64,000 nt of DNA from Lunularia cruciata (Eukaryota; Streptophyta; Marchantiopsida; Lunulariales; Lunulariaceae): assembly GCA_948567375.1 (NCBI GenBank), contig OX419755.1, positions 76,964,931-77,028,930 on the forward strand, in the 5' to 3' direction. Position numbers and translations under genes: made by a program. The stretch's first letter is position 1. Every line of letters starts with the position of its first letter. The notes under the pieces are model-generated. The model was not told where the DNA came from. It made no database searches and was given only the letters and a program-made list of their open reading frames with translations. Of this stretch, positions 1 to 12,479 are shown piece after piece.

Positions 1-2299
1 ATCAAAGTATTGAGGAATAAAACCTTGTGTTTCTCTTGGGAGTTCTTCTATCCTTGGAGAATGACAACAATCTACAGGACAGATTATATATTTTTAGGTA
101 ATAGAAATATGTGCTTATATGCACTTTTGTGATTATATGCTGATATTTCTTAATAGTGTATGCTGGGGTGTGCTAGGTGAGCCAATTATACTAGAGAATT
201 GCTTTGGGTACTTACCAAGACCATTTGGAGTATGTTGGTGTGCTTTGGGGTCATCTTGGATGTGTTAGTCAAGGTGGAGTTCAATGGGTACCCAAGGTTG
301 TCAAGGGTGCTCAAAAGTCTGATGGGGTACATTTAAGATTGCTCCAAGAGCCTATGATTAATTCTCTCTAAGAAATTAAAATGTCATTTCAATGGGTAGA
401 GAAGCTTAAGAGTAACACCTTCAAAGGATGCAATCACTCATCTATAACCCATATAATCCCTACCATTGTGGGTTCATTTCATCATCAAGAGTATAGAGGA
501 GAGAAGAGATAACTTCATTGTTAAGAGAAAGGAGAACCAAGAGGAGAGAAGAGAAGAGAAGAGAAGAGAAGAGAGAGAGGAAGTAAATGACACCCAAGAA
601 TTGGGAGAGAAAGAAGAAAAAGGAGAGAAAAGTAAGAAGAGAATAGAGAAAGAGAGGAAAAAGAAGCAAAGAGAAAGGGGTTTGTGAGAGAGAGTATGGA
701 GTAGATTTCTAGAGTGCATGAATTTTACTTCATGTCTCAAGAATTGAAATTTTAGAGCTACAAATTCCATTTCAGATTTTAGAGATTAATTTCACTTCAG
801 ATTTCACGGATTGAGATCAAAAAAATTAAGGATCATGAGAGAGATTGATATGTAAACTATGGAAGACACAAAGGAAAGAGCTTTTTATTTGTTTTTCATA
901 CCATTCTTGATCACATGACTTACATCACGTGGAGATGGATGGAAAAAACTCATATAAGAGATTTTGTGGAGTCCGTTTGAGAGGCAGATCTTGATTTGAT
1001 GGGATTGAAGGTTATTATTAGCATGGAGGAAAACCATCCAAATGTGAGTAACTCTCTCAATTTTGATCAATCATATGTTTACATTGGTGGCTCAAAATAG
1101 TACAAATACAAGCAAATACATGTGCATATAATTGTAGATTTTTGAGTACCTAGTGCATACTTGCTTCAATTTTAGGGATTTAATTTTTTCATGCAATGCA
1201 TCATAATGCATAAAAGCTCAAATTTTTTTTAAACCTGCACCAAAACTATGCACACTCATAACTTTAGGCACTTAGTGCATACATTCATAAAGTTTGGCAC
1301 TTAATGCACATCTATCAAGTGCTAATGAACACTTCTTTAATGAAAATTGGCACAACTTTACATTTTGGTAGTGATTGAGCACCAACTAGCACCAACTAGT
1401 GTAGCCTAACATAGCCTAATGTTGCATGTGCATCCATCAAGTGCTAGCCAATGCACCCCAATACCCTAATGACATCTAGGTAACATGCTCTAGTGCAACC
1501 CAATACGTTTGGAATGCACACAAGTGCATAATCCTTATTTTTTTTGGGTGCAATCTTTCTTTCTTGTATTATTCAAGGCGCTTGATGGATTTTATGTTTG
1601 TTACATGCTGGTTTGTGCATAGAGTTTGTGAGTACTTAGGATTGGGATACAAACACCAAGATAGTACATGAGGGGCCTTGATATTGATCTTGAATCTCAT
1701 CCAAGAGACCTTGGCACTTCCTAAAGAGAGGAGTAGGAGAATGCATGGATAGAAATTTAGTGAAGGATTGGTTCCTTGTGTTGGACTTTACAATATAGAG
1801 GTGTGTTACTAGGCAATGTATATATCTTGCTTGGGAGCCATTTTTCCAATTGATGAGTTTTCTCTTCATTTCAAATAGGAGGCCCAAGGTGGTACATGTA
1901 AAATAGATGTAAAAGTCTAGTGTAGAAGATTATGGTTGGGGAAAGATGATGCTTCTTGCTACTTTAGTAGATTTGGTAATGCCACAATGGTAGCTACACC
2001 ATCCAGATGGTTGACATTTCAAGGGGAAATTTGTAGCACAATTTTCACACGTATATCTTTTCAAGAAAGGATTTATGGGTGAAGATGAGGTAATATACTA
2101 GAGCCGTTTAAAGGGAGAAGAGGAGAAATTTTTTCCATGATGTAGAGGAGGATAAGGAGAATGATTGAGTGGAGAGTAGGAAATATCTTTGAAAATGATA
2201 GGTTTTCACTTTTATAAGAACCTTTTACTCCCCTTAATAAATGACCTTCATAAATTCTTGTTGGATTTCCTTTGATATTGAAACTAGTTTATTGTATCA
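1..2299. other. Unassigned AT-rich, repeat-like DNA with no recognisable gene
   Basis: I see no coding domain here. The stretch is AT-rich, with a GA-rich tract near 521-695 and many short 'gtgca' and 'gcacttagtgca' style words at 1100-1520, which gives it a repeat-derived look. Around 1078-1093 a '...tttaca' is followed by 'ttggtggctc', which could be an LTR end followed by a primer-binding site for the plus-strand gypsy element that starts downstream. I could not find a matching LTR on the far side, so this remains a guess. Short open frames on both strands are low-complexity shadows of the GA tract. Confidence 0.4.
521..695. repeat. GA-rich low-complexity tract
   Basis: The plus strand is nearly all purine, built of imperfect 'gagaa' and 'gaaga' units. 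It opens frames on both strands (Glu/Arg/Lys-rich on plus, Ser/Leu/Phe-rich on minus) that are composition artefacts and not genes. Confidence 0.8.
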
Positions 2300-5200
2300 A
2301 AATGCATGTATTTATGCACATATCACCACCACCATGTTATTCTCTTTGAGTACCTTGTTTTAGAGTTCTTCCTTTTGGACTTCTTGGAATTAGATTCCCT
2401 TCATACTTTTCTTCTTGTTTTTGCACTATGTTTGTGTGAGGTGCCTTGTTATTTGGAGCCTTGGTGTGCTCTTGGTAGTGAGGTTGGAGTGATTATCAAC
2501 TAGAATACCTATATTTTTCTTTGATGGAATAATAAATGATGACTTGTAAATAGTGAGAATGCATTTTGTGATGGTAAGTTATAGATTGCCATTTTCTCTA
2601 GTATAGTTGTCATGGTTAGAAGTACTTATGCAAAATTAATGGGTGGTGTTTGGTCATTGGTAGTATTTGGTGTTTCAATTGCATTTTGGATACCTTGTCA
2701 TGATAAAGTTCTCCAAGAATTCCAAAGAGGATTTTTTTACAATATGCAATGGTTTTACATGAAATGGCACTCATATCAACCCAAATCTCAAATCCTAATG
2801 AGAGAGGAGATTGATTCTAGTAGCATTGGTGTATCTAATAAAGATGCATTAGTTGGAGATAATGCTACTAAGAGTGGGATTATTGTTTCAAGAGATAGTG
2901 TAATACATAGATTTAACTCCATGGTGGAGTTCTTCCAATGCTTGAGGTAAAACTACAAGCAAGTGCAAACTAATAAGTTGAAAATCTTGCAAGAGTTGTA
3001 ACAAAAGGCACGAGAGAGCTTATGTGAGACATACGTATGTTTGGCCTATGAGATGGCTGATCAATTTCACTCAAGGAGGTATTGAGGCACAAGCTATCCA
3101 ATTTTGGTATTGGAATTAAATGAGGAGCTAAAACATAGAATACATGATGCTATGATATTCTAGGCTTCCTCACCAACTTTGGTATTGGTCTTTGGTTTGG
3201 TAGAGCGCATTGAACTCAACTTAGTGGATGAGAGAATGGTGATACCTAGATTTGGCAGTGAAACCTCATCAAAAACTATAATTCTTCTAGAGTATATTAG
3301 AGTGCAATAAATAGTGTTGGCTTTCAAAGTGGACAAAGCTAATCTTATGGAGCGAGTGGAGTGCACTTAAACCTTTACTCTTATTTTTTGGTCAAAAATA
3401 GCCAATGAGTGGTGGTATTGCTTGTCGGACTTGTGGTGGATCTCACCAAAAGAGAGAGTATACATGGGGCAGTGGGCATGATACCTTAGGAGCACCTCAG
3501 CTAGCCTAAATGCAGTATGAACAGTGCCATAGATCTGGTCACACTCATGACCAATGCTTTGATTTACACTCAAAGCTACAGTAGAAAAGTAGAGGTAAAA
3601 GAGCTATTGTTCAAAGAGGACAAGGTGGTAGAGCACCCACACATGGTAGGATTACTATAATTGCTCTTAGTTTTGATATAGCTAAAGCTTCTTGAATTGA
3701 GTAGTTGGAGTAGAGATTAGCTAACGTGGCTCAAAGGATATCAAATTCAAGTGTTGAGCCTTCCACCTTGTATGATGGTGAAGAGATATCTTTGACTTCA
3801 TGTGCAAATCATCATAAGTAAATGCATCCACTATAGTGACTAGGAGTGAAAAACATGCTCTTGAGCCTAAAGGAGAATTAGTGGAGTTGGGTCTATAAAG
3901 AGGGGAGGTTGGTAGAGAAGTTAAATTTCCCTTGTCTTTCACACTTTTTGAGGCCCTACAAACAACATCCATCGTTCCTAGATGTCATAGTTTAGGTGTG
4001 GTAGGTGGTAAAGGAGTGTAAGATAGACTAGATACTAGTCAACTACTTAATTCTATAGAGACTTTGTCTAGGATGATGTTGGAGGCCGGCTCAAATGATT
4101 ATGCACTCCCCTTTGTTCTCAATAAATGTTTATATTGGGAGTTGATCTAACTCCAATATATTTTGGTTGGCTGCCACCTTTATTGAGACTAGGAAGAAAG
4201 TGGTTCCTACTTCTAGTGTGGAGGTGGTTGATGGTGGAGCCAACTTGGTTGAGGAGCATTGGATCCATTTGGCTACTAGCATCTTATGGTAAGCAAAAAA
4301 TGCTATGTTGGAAGAGTTACATGTTAGACTTGCATTTGAGCAAACAAGGTTTACACTTAGAGTTGTCTTATTAGACAAATAGAGAGGAATTTTTAGTTTG
4401 GTTGGACCTTCAAGGAAGGTGTATACACCATAGAAGGTCTTATTAGACATAAGTGTGCAATCCCTTATATTAGGGATGACTAGAATTCTTGGTCTTGGGC
4501 TATTGAAGAACCAATGTTGGGAGGTGTTCATTTCAAATCTAAATATCTTTAGGAGGTAGTTCCACACAATTTATCACATAATGGGGAATTGATTCTCCAA
4601 CTTCAACTTGGTGATTTGATTGATAGTTTGTGATAAGAGCTCATGCCATTGCAATAGTAGCAAAGTCATGTGAGTGTTAATGGTGGAGCAATGTTATATT
4701 CCATGGGTTTCAATATTGACTATTGGGAGGAGACAATTTCCTATGAGCCAAGTTGGCAGCTAGGTGAGGGATGTGTATATCACATACTAGTGCACTTTGG
4801 TAGTGATAGCTTTGGCTCACTATAATCAAAGACTATTGCATCAATCTCAACTTTCAATGGTTCTATTACTTGGCCTTGTGAATTACTAGAAAGGAATATG
4901 TATATGAAAGATACTCCAATACCAAAAGAGATTACTTAAATTTGGAGTATGAATGAAGTTGTTACATCCACCTTGGATGTACCATTGTGGAGTTTTGATG
5001 AGGAATTACATCATCATGTGGATAGGTTGGTGTAGTAGGCTTGGAGTGGAGCCTTATGCTACCAATGGACCATTTTGATGATGATCCTCTGGATTCTATT
5101 ACCTTTTCACCCTTGGAGACCACAATTATTGCTTGGTAATATCTAATAAATAGAGTATTCCCTTTGGATTTGTTTGGTGGGATTAGCCTTGGACTAGCTA

Positions 5201-5971
5201 TGATATTCTAAGTAAGCATACAAGTTCAAAGGTACTTGTATGTAGAGAGGGATGAGATGGCTAGACGAGTCTCTATACACCATGTTACACATTTGGCATA
5301 TTGGTATCTTGAGTTATCACCAATATAAGCAATTAGGGGGTTACTAAAAGACCCTCCAATTAGACCCTCTTATTGGGGATGTAGGATTTAGAGAGACATG
5401 ATACTATTCATTTTGTAATTTTTGAATGGCCATATTACAGATATACTAATGTTTGGAAGGATGGGGTTTGTAGGATCCTTGTTTTGATAGGTTACAAATA
5501 TTGTGACATCTTCAAGTTCATCAAGCAATTTCTCCAAAATGCATTTTGAAGAACATCTCTTTGGTGGGTAATTCTCACACACAAGTGATGGTGAGTACAT
5601 ATCAGTTTGGTCTTTGATTGGCTCTATAGTGTTGTTAAATGTGGCTAGAGTCTGATCTTGAGCATGTTTTCTTCATCTTTGGTAGACAAACCTCTTACCT
5701 AGAGAGGTTTTACAATGTCATATGATGAGATTCCATGACTAGCACACCTTATTGTCAATGATATTTTGGACATTGGGTGCTAATCTCAAATGGTAGGAGT
5801 GGTTGATAGGCCATATATGGCAGTGGTGAACATTGTAGTGCAACCCAAAGTTGCTTTATCCACATATGAATTTCCAAACCTTTCATGCTTATCAAGAGGG
5901 AAGGTCATAGACTTGTTTGGAACTCATAATTATAGTAGTTGGTAGAGCCTAATGCCAATGAGAGAGAATGG
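2300..5971 (+). mobile_element. Ty3/gypsy element A, left part (gag and protease region), decayed fossil
   Basis: This is the 5' half of an old plus-strand Ty3/gypsy retrotransposon. Gag-like coding is readable from about 2960 and a retroviral-type zinc knuckle at about 3520-3580. Further weakly coding sequence runs to where G1 begins. The matching RT, RNase H and integrase lie at 12.4-14.6 kb in the same orientation, so I infer that G1 inserted into this element and split it. It is broken in many places and looks old. No LTR was identified with confidence. The clade is not assigned: the RT/RNase H wording on the far side is not chromovirus-like, and no chromodomain was seen. Confidence 0.6.
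2960..3600 (+). pseudogene. Gag fragment of gypsy element A
   Basis: Gag would package the element's RNA. Readable words include a segment near 3010-3250 resembling the plant gypsy Gag core (alternating Leu/Glu-rich helices, 'ELNEELKHRIHDA'). A zinc knuckle at about 3520-3580 reads C-x2-hydrophilic-GH-x4-C ('CHRSGHTHDQC'). It is a decayed fossil with several breaks. The order Gag core then knuckle, on the plus strand, matches the pol part of element A at 12-14.6 kb. Confidence 0.55.
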
Positions 5972-5976
5972 GAAAT

Positions 5977-6577
5977 TGTAATACTCTAATGACAAGAGAA
6001 CTCTCCAAGAGAGATACAAGAGAGAAAACAAAAGTTTCACACTCAATCCTTTGATGTCCCAAAGGAGTACATTCTCTTTATTATATAGCAAAGATGATCC
6101 TCTCAAAGGAAGCTCCATCCTTGGATCAAATACATGGATTGGTTACCTATCAGTGATCTCCATCCTTGGATTACTTGTTTGGATGGGTGGCATATCAGTC
6201 CTTGTACTATCTAGTTGGTCAAATGGGTTTTGACCAAAGGGAATCTTTAGGGAATCTTCTTATAGGGAGCTCAAAATCACATGGGTGAGGTACAATTGGA
6301 AAGATATTGACAAGAAAAATCATAGTGGGGAGAAGGCAAGCCTTTTACTACTTAGGGGGGACTGAATCTTTCATTTTGGAAGCCCAATTCATCCATTTAG
6401 GCCTCCAAAATTGGCTCTAAAGTTTTCAAGCTATTTTTGACTTTTGCCCTATTAGTAGAAGTACTCTTTTGGTGACACCTTTGTCTGATCTACCTAGCCT
6501 ATTGTACACAATATCCTTCTAGATATTACCAAGCCAATTTTCACCTCTAGATAATATGTCTAGCTGCTTGTATTATA
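5977..6577 (-). repeat. 3' LTR of chromovirus G1 (about 601 bp)
   Basis: The copy starts 'tgtaatactct' and ends 'cttgtattata', compared with 'cttgtattaca' in sister copies, giving TG...CA-type ends. It aligns with the G2 LTR at 51134-51739 and the solo LTR at 52472-53206. A polypurine tract (read on the minus strand) abuts it at 6580-6595, which shows that this is the 3' LTR of a minus-strand element. Confidence 0.85.
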
Positions 6578-6579
6578 GA

Positions 6580-6595
6580 CCTCCCCCCTTTTAAG
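6580..6595 (-). other. Polypurine tract of G1
   Basis: On the minus strand this is A4-G6-A-G2-type purine sequence immediately inside the 3' LTR. That is the usual site for priming plus-strand DNA synthesis in LTR elements. The equivalent tract of G2 follows its LTR at about 51742-51755. Confidence 0.7.
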
Positions 6596-6599
6596 ATAC

Positions 6600-7870
6600 A
6601 ACGTCCTTGTTGCGAAGTTGTTGCTCAAAAGATTGAGCAAACACTAGTACGTTGGTCAAGTTGGCTATTGGCTCCCATGTTGCCTCATATAGTGGGTACC
6701 CTTTCCAATGGACCAGATATTCCACATGCAGGTGGTGAGTACCATGGATGCATTTTTGGAGAAGGTGTTTGACCTCATACTCCTCTGCCCCATCAACCAG
6801 GATTGGACAAGGTCAAATTTCTTGGATTGAAGAGAAGTGGAGTGACTAGGGAGCATATTGGTGTAATAAGAAAAAATGAAACACTAGGTGGATCTTCATA
6901 TGTGACGGTAGCTCAAGGTGATAGGCTACAATGTTGATGCAACGAAGGATGGAGAAAGGTTCCATAAAACGAGGTTTGAGTGTATGAGGACCAACTAACT
7001 TGAGGTTGGTGGTTGATAGCCAGACTTGATCTCCCACATTGAACTCCATGCGTTGGTAGTGTGCATCTACATACTGCTTTTGCCAATTTTGGGCAATCTG
7101 CAACCTATGCTTGGGATGCTCCACCCCTTGTTAGATTCTAGAAACAAAAGTGTTGACAACATCAACCTTGGTAGCCATTGTAAGGACTTCATCAAGCTTG
7201 AAGGTGTGAAAGGATACTTTCCATACATGAGGAAGAACATTATGACTTGTGTGAAGGCATTCACTAAATTGTTGTAAGCAAATTCCACCAATGGGAGTAA
7301 GGCATCCCAACTCTCTTGCTCATCCAAAGTAAAGCCCCAAAGCATGTCCTTAATAGTGCAATTTTCCTTCTTTGTTTGTCCATCAGTTTGTGGATGGTAA
7401 GCTGTGGACAAATTTGGTTTTGAAGAACCCAAAGAGTGTTCTCTAAAACAAACTAGTGAATTGAGTGCCTCTATTTGTGATGAGCACTTGAGACAAGCCA
7501 TGATGGGAAAAGACTGCATCTAAGTACAATTGAGCTGGTTGCGGGGCAATCACATCTTTGGTGGTAGGACATACATGAATCATTTTGCTGAGTCTGTTGA
7601 CAAAGACTACAATGGAATCAAATGTAGAGGTAGACTCGGGCAATTCACAAACCAGACCCATGCTTACCTATTCCCAATGTTGTGTAGGAGTGGGGAGAGG
7701 TTGGAGAAGTCCTATAGGAGCTTGATAAGAAGCCTTATTTTGTTGGCAAATTAGGTAGTTTTGAACATATTCCATCACATCATTGCTCATCTTGGGCCAA
7801 TAATAATGGTGTTTGATTGAATCCAAGGTCTTGTCCATTTTAACGTGACATGCAATGGAAAAATCATGAC
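6600..7870 (-). pseudogene. Integrase and degraded chromodomain-tail region of G1
   Basis: Reading the minus strand from high to low coordinates, a His/His-Cys/Cys zinc-binding segment is seen at about 7735-7870. The catalytic core follows at 7443-7661 (words such as 'FVNRLSKMIHV' and 'DRGTQFTS'-like sequence) and continues through 7067-7519 ('AYHPQTDGQT'). The C-terminal DNA-binding region is at 6846-7124 ('GDQVWLST'). The place of the chromodomain at 6600-6856 is still alignable to the better-kept one in G2. It is a decayed fossil with several breaks; the known role is insertion of the cDNA copy into chromatin. Confidence 0.8.
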
Positions 7871-8254
7871 ATTCTGCTAGGATGGTGGTTCTTAGATCTA
7901 TATAATTTGGGATCCAAAACCTTCCATCATAGAAGGTGAGACCTTGGGTGCTGGTGATGCCTTTGGATGATTGAGCACATACAATCTATAGATCAGTTTT
8001 TGTAGCAACAAGAATCCTAGGTCAGAATTCAAGGTTTGTCTTGATTTCCACCACCAAATTGTTTGCCATTGATATTTGGGTGAATGCATCTATAAGTTGC
8101 TTCTTTCCTTCCACATATCTGATTGTCATGTTGAATTTTTGTCTCCACTTTGCCATCAAATTTGTCAAGGAGAAAGATCTTTTTGTGTCTCAAGGTAGAC
8201 TAGAGGTTTGTGGTCTATCTTTACCACAAATGATTTCTCATTTAGACAATGCTT

Positions 8255-9577
8255 CTAATGCTTGGTTGCAAGCACAATGTCCATCTCTTCTTGTTTGATG
8301 GTGTGATAGTTGCATTCTACTGGTAGCAACTTATGAGAAAAATATGCAATTTGGTGCCATCCATCTAGCCATTCTTGTTGTAGGATTGCTCTTATTGCTA
8401 CACCTGATGTATTTGTAGTCATCTTGATTGGACGTTTTGGGTCATACCATTTCAAGATTGGTGCATGCATTAATATATCTTTCAACTCCTGGAAGGCCAA
8501 TTCTTGTGCAATTCCCCATATCCACCTCTTCCCCTTGCCCAATAGTGCTATTAGAGGTTGTGCAATCTTGGAGAAGTCCTTAAAAAATTGACAATAAAAC
8601 CCCATCAATCCCAAGAAACTCTTGAGTTGAGTCTGATCTTCTAGAGCACTCCATTTTGAAATGACCTCTATTTTATATATTAATTCTTGGATACCCTCTG
8701 CACTTATTGCATGCCATAAGTAGTCTACTTTAGATTTTCCAAACTCACACTTTGAGATTTTGGCATACAATTGATTCTATTGCAAAATTTGGAGAACTTC
8801 TTGCAGATGTTGCTTGTGCTCTATCAACGTCCTATTGTAGATTAAGATTTCATCAAGAAAAATGATAACAAATTTATCCAAGTATAGACAAAATATGTCA
8901 TTCATCAAACTGATGAAAGTGGTTGGAGCATTGGTGAGGCCAAATAGCATCACCAAGTACTCAAAGTGACTATACCTTGTTTGAAAGGCTATTTTGTGTA
9001 TGTCTTCTACCGCAATCCTAATTTGGTTGTAAACGCTCTGCAAATCAAGTTTGGTGAAGTGCCTTGCCCCATTGAGTTGATCAAACAAGTCATCCATGTG
9101 AGGTTATGGATATTTATTCTTCAACGTTTATTGATTCAGTCCCTAGTAGTCAATGCACATGCACATGCACATTTTTCTGTCCTTCTTCTTCAAAAACAAT
9201 ATAGGAGCACTATATGGTCATATATTTGGTTAGATAAACCCCTTCTACAACATATCCTTGGTTTGAGCCTTACATTCCTCCAACTCATGAGGTGATAGTC
9301 AATATGGGGCCTCACAAGGAGGTGTCTTCCTAGGATGTATCTCAATTTTATGATCTACTCTCCTTTTTGGTGGTAAAAGTGTGGGTAATTCATTCAAAAA
9401 GACATCTTGGATGTCATTGACCACATCTTTCAATTTCTCAAGAATTTGTCCATTATGTTGGGCACTTTGGATGTTTCTTGTGGTCCTTATGAGATATAGA
9501 GGCAACTCTTGCCTTTGTGATCTTCCTTTAATCCCAAAGGTCTTCCATTGACTATGTTTACTACTTTCTTTCTCCAA
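8255..9577 (-). pseudogene. Reverse transcriptase and RNase H region of G1
   Basis: The RT start ('PPKRRVDHKIEIHP') is at 9299-9577. The palm segment with '[15 protein letters not shown]' and the motif-C region is at 8777-9097. The thumb, connection and RNase H segment follows at 8255-8770, with 'YAKISKCEFGKS' and 'FLGLMGFY.QFFKDFS' typical of Ty3/gypsy. Lengths and order match the family. The sequence is decayed and would not give an active enzyme. G2 carries the parallel block at 53893-55418. Confidence 0.85.
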
Positions 9578-9639
9578 TCAATCCACAGTGAGGTTGTAGT
9601 GCTCCATCCACGACATGCCTAAGATCACATCATAATGAA

Positions 9640-11100
9640 CACGTTATATCACTTGCCACTTGATTGCTTCTTGATACCCTCCTAGAGAGAGTACTACCTT
9701 TCTAGGTAACAATTTAATCCTCTATGTCTGACCATTAGGTAACTCTACTTTATCCTTCTCATCCTTCTCTAATTCCATCTCCAACCTTACTGCAATAGAG
9801 CAAGACAAGAAATTCTCTATCTCCCTAGGATCTATCAACACTCTCACCTGATTACCTTCTAGCACTCCATCTACAACAATTAATTGTGCGTTTATCTTCC
9901 TCCTTTACATACTTGTCCTCTTCCTCCTCCCGCTTTTACTCTTTTCACCATGCCAATAAGGCCATGAGGTACATGAGGTATTGGCAATCTTCATTTTTTG
10001 ATGCGGTTTCCATATCTTCCTCTTCAATTTGCCTCTCCATGTTGTTCATAGGTTGCTTGTATGGAGGCCAAGGGCATCTAAGATGACAAGCACGGCAATT
10101 GATGGCTATATGCCTAATTTGGCCATGATTGTAACATCATCATTGTTCTATTGGATCCCCTTCTTCCCGTGCAACTCCTTCTCTCCTTTCTTTGATCCAT
10201 CCTTGTTCTCCTTGGAGAGGTCTTGCTCCTCTATCTCAAAACCAAATGGTGTACAATTCCATAAGAACTAGTCTACCAAAATGGTGTGTCTTGGCCCAAT
10301 AATTTTGCATTGGTATTATCACTTCACCTCCGCTAAGCGCCCCTACTATTATTTGAGCATAAGCAATGGCTTCAAAAATAGTACAAGGATTTTGCACCAT
10401 TACCTCTTGGCAAATACGCTCTTTTAATCCTCTCTTGAAATTTTTAAGAGCTTTAGGTAGACTCATATTGGTTATTGCAACTTGTAGATCTAGAATGCCT
10501 CTACAAACTCTTATATGCTATTCTTTTGCTTCAACTCTTAGAGTCTGGTTCGAGCCATTTGCACGGAATCCACAGATTGGAAATTCTTGAGAATCTCTTC
10601 TTGCATGGGTGTCCAAGTGACCTCTCTTCCTTCTACCAGCAATGATCATTCCCAAGCGTCATACCATGTGAGAGCTTTATTAGTCAAATACCTACACACA
10701 AACACACCAACAAAATGATAAATGATCTTCGTTGTGAACAATCAAAGGTATTGATTCATTCTTGAAATCCAATTTTCCATTGCTCTTATGGAACGTTATC
10801 CCTTGTAAGGCTTGATGTTGCACGTCTTTTTCATTTGTAGTAACAATGGGGCTTGGTTGTTGATTGGAATCGGTGTCATCGGCATGCATAACTCTCCAAG
10901 TACCACAATTATTGGTGCTGGTTGTTGAGACAACTCTCCTTCTTACATTACTTGATCATTCTTGATAGTTTGTATTTGATTTTGCAATTCTTCCATGGTT
11001 ATCTTGATTTCTCAAAACTCGTTCAACATCCCCTACATTCCTTGCATCAACTCCTATAACTACGGATCCATGATTCTTACACATGATTGATGTTCAATTG
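9640..11100 (-). pseudogene. Gag and protease region of G1
   Basis: On the minus strand, a protease-like stretch lies at about 9690-9880 and is alignable to the clearer 'LIDLGATKNF' protease of G2. A zinc knuckle lies at about 10080-10145 ('CYN..G.I.HIAINC'). Gag core sequence lies at 10236-11100, including 'SLPKALKNFKRGLKERI' at 10410-10466. It is a decayed fossil. G2 carries the same series at 55540-57440, interrupted there by a solo LTR. Confidence 0.75.
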
Positions 11101-11509
11101 CTAATTCCTACTTCAATAAAGGGTTAGAATGATTACTTGGAAGGGTGCACAAACTATGAGGACTACCATTGAAACCTCAAAGGCTATCACTTGTTGATGA
11201 TATTCCTCACCAAAATTACAGACTACAAATCCCTAAACATCACTTTTGGTCTAATTATATAATGGATTTCTACTTGCATGTTGAAAGAATGAGGATTTGG
11301 TACATTCATATCCACAACATCATTATAGAATGTAGATTGTCAAATCCTACTCTTTGTCATATACCACCACATGTAGAATCATTGGGTTTGGTGAATTCAT
11401 CACTCTATCCATGAATTTTGCTCCAAAGTAATAAACTAAAGATACCCTCATTTTCTCACGTTGGATATACATAATGTTGATGTGGAATGGATTCAAGAAT
11501 GGGAAACTA

Positions 11510-11715
11510 TGCTTTAATTTTTGAGGCCTAGTTCATCCGTTCAAGCTTCCAAAATTGGCTCTAAATTTTTTGGGCTATTTTTGTCTTCTACTAGTAGAAG
11601 TACTCTTTTGGTGACACCTCTGTCTGATTTACCTAGCCCATTATACACAACATCTTCTAGAAGTTATCAAGTCAATTTTCATCTCTAGATAATATTTCTA
11701 GCCGCTTGTATTACA
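11510..11715 (-). repeat. Remnant of the 5' LTR of G1
   Basis: Only the part of the LTR ending 'cttgtattaca' survives. It aligns with about 6370-6577 and with 57700-57914. The outer portion of the LTR (compared with the 601-bp copy) is not present, and internal gag-side sequence lies directly left of it. Confidence 0.75.
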
Positions 11716-12479
11716 TAGAGGCATCCAAACATCAAGTATGAGGTCAATCTATAGACATAAACTATTTGACCTAAATTGTGAGCCTTGAAATGGATGATCA
11801 ATGTAGGATGCGCTTAATGTGCATCACCACTCAAGCATTTATGAGCTATGTATATAGCTATTGAGACAATTCAAGCACATGATGGACTAAGTGGGCATGG
11901 TATTCTTAATACACAACCATTGATTACTATTGAGAGTGTTCTAATTGGGATATATCTAGGTAAGCAAGTTGACTTGGGATACATACTTGGTCACTTGGGA
12001 TGAAACTAGAAGACATGTAGAGCTTGTGGCTAGAGCAAAGAGTGAGTTTTTTACTTTGATTTTGGACTCTAACGATTGGGAGCATGATAATACTACTTCC
12101 AAGACCTTGGTGTAGCAAAAAGTTAGTGCACTTTCTACCTCTACAACAAGCACAGAAGATACTTGGAATCCAAATATGGGACCTAAGCCCATAAGAGGAG
12201 GAAGATGGAGAGTTTGGAGGCCTTGAGAAGCTACAAAATTATTTTTGCTTTCAATATGAAGAATTTGGGTGCTTTAAATGGACATGATATTGGATTCAAT
12301 TGATTAATGATACACCCAATTTTTCAACATGCTTATAAATGTAGTAACATGGGGCCTTGCTTTAAAGCTAAAGTAGATACCATTTTTATGTTGTTTTGGT
12401 GGAGATTTCACATGGAGAGTATGCTTTAGCTATAGTGATGCTAACCAAGAAATATATGCATGGAAACTACATGGATATA

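Larger units (their letters stand above)
5977..11715 (-). mobile_element. Ty3/gypsy chromovirus G1, minus strand, decayed fossil nested in element A
   Basis: A Ty3/gypsy element runs on the minus strand in the standard order gag, protease, RT, RNase H, integrase, with a degraded chromodomain-position tail next to its 3' LTR (5977-6577). It lies between the two halves of plus-strand element A, so it is a younger insertion into A. Its partner G2 (51134-57914) is the same family in the same orientation and aligns through most of its length. The 5' LTR (right end) survives only as about 205 bases. No matching target duplication remains: the five bases outside the two ends differ. It has many breaks and is not functional. 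Confidence 0.85.

Noticed and set aside
474-770. Open frames across the GA-rich tract
   Set aside because: Low-complexity composition opens both strands; there is no domain.
10540-10560. 'ggttcgagcc' as a tRNA T-loop
   Set aside because: No acceptor, D or anticodon arms fit around it; it lies in G1 gag coding.
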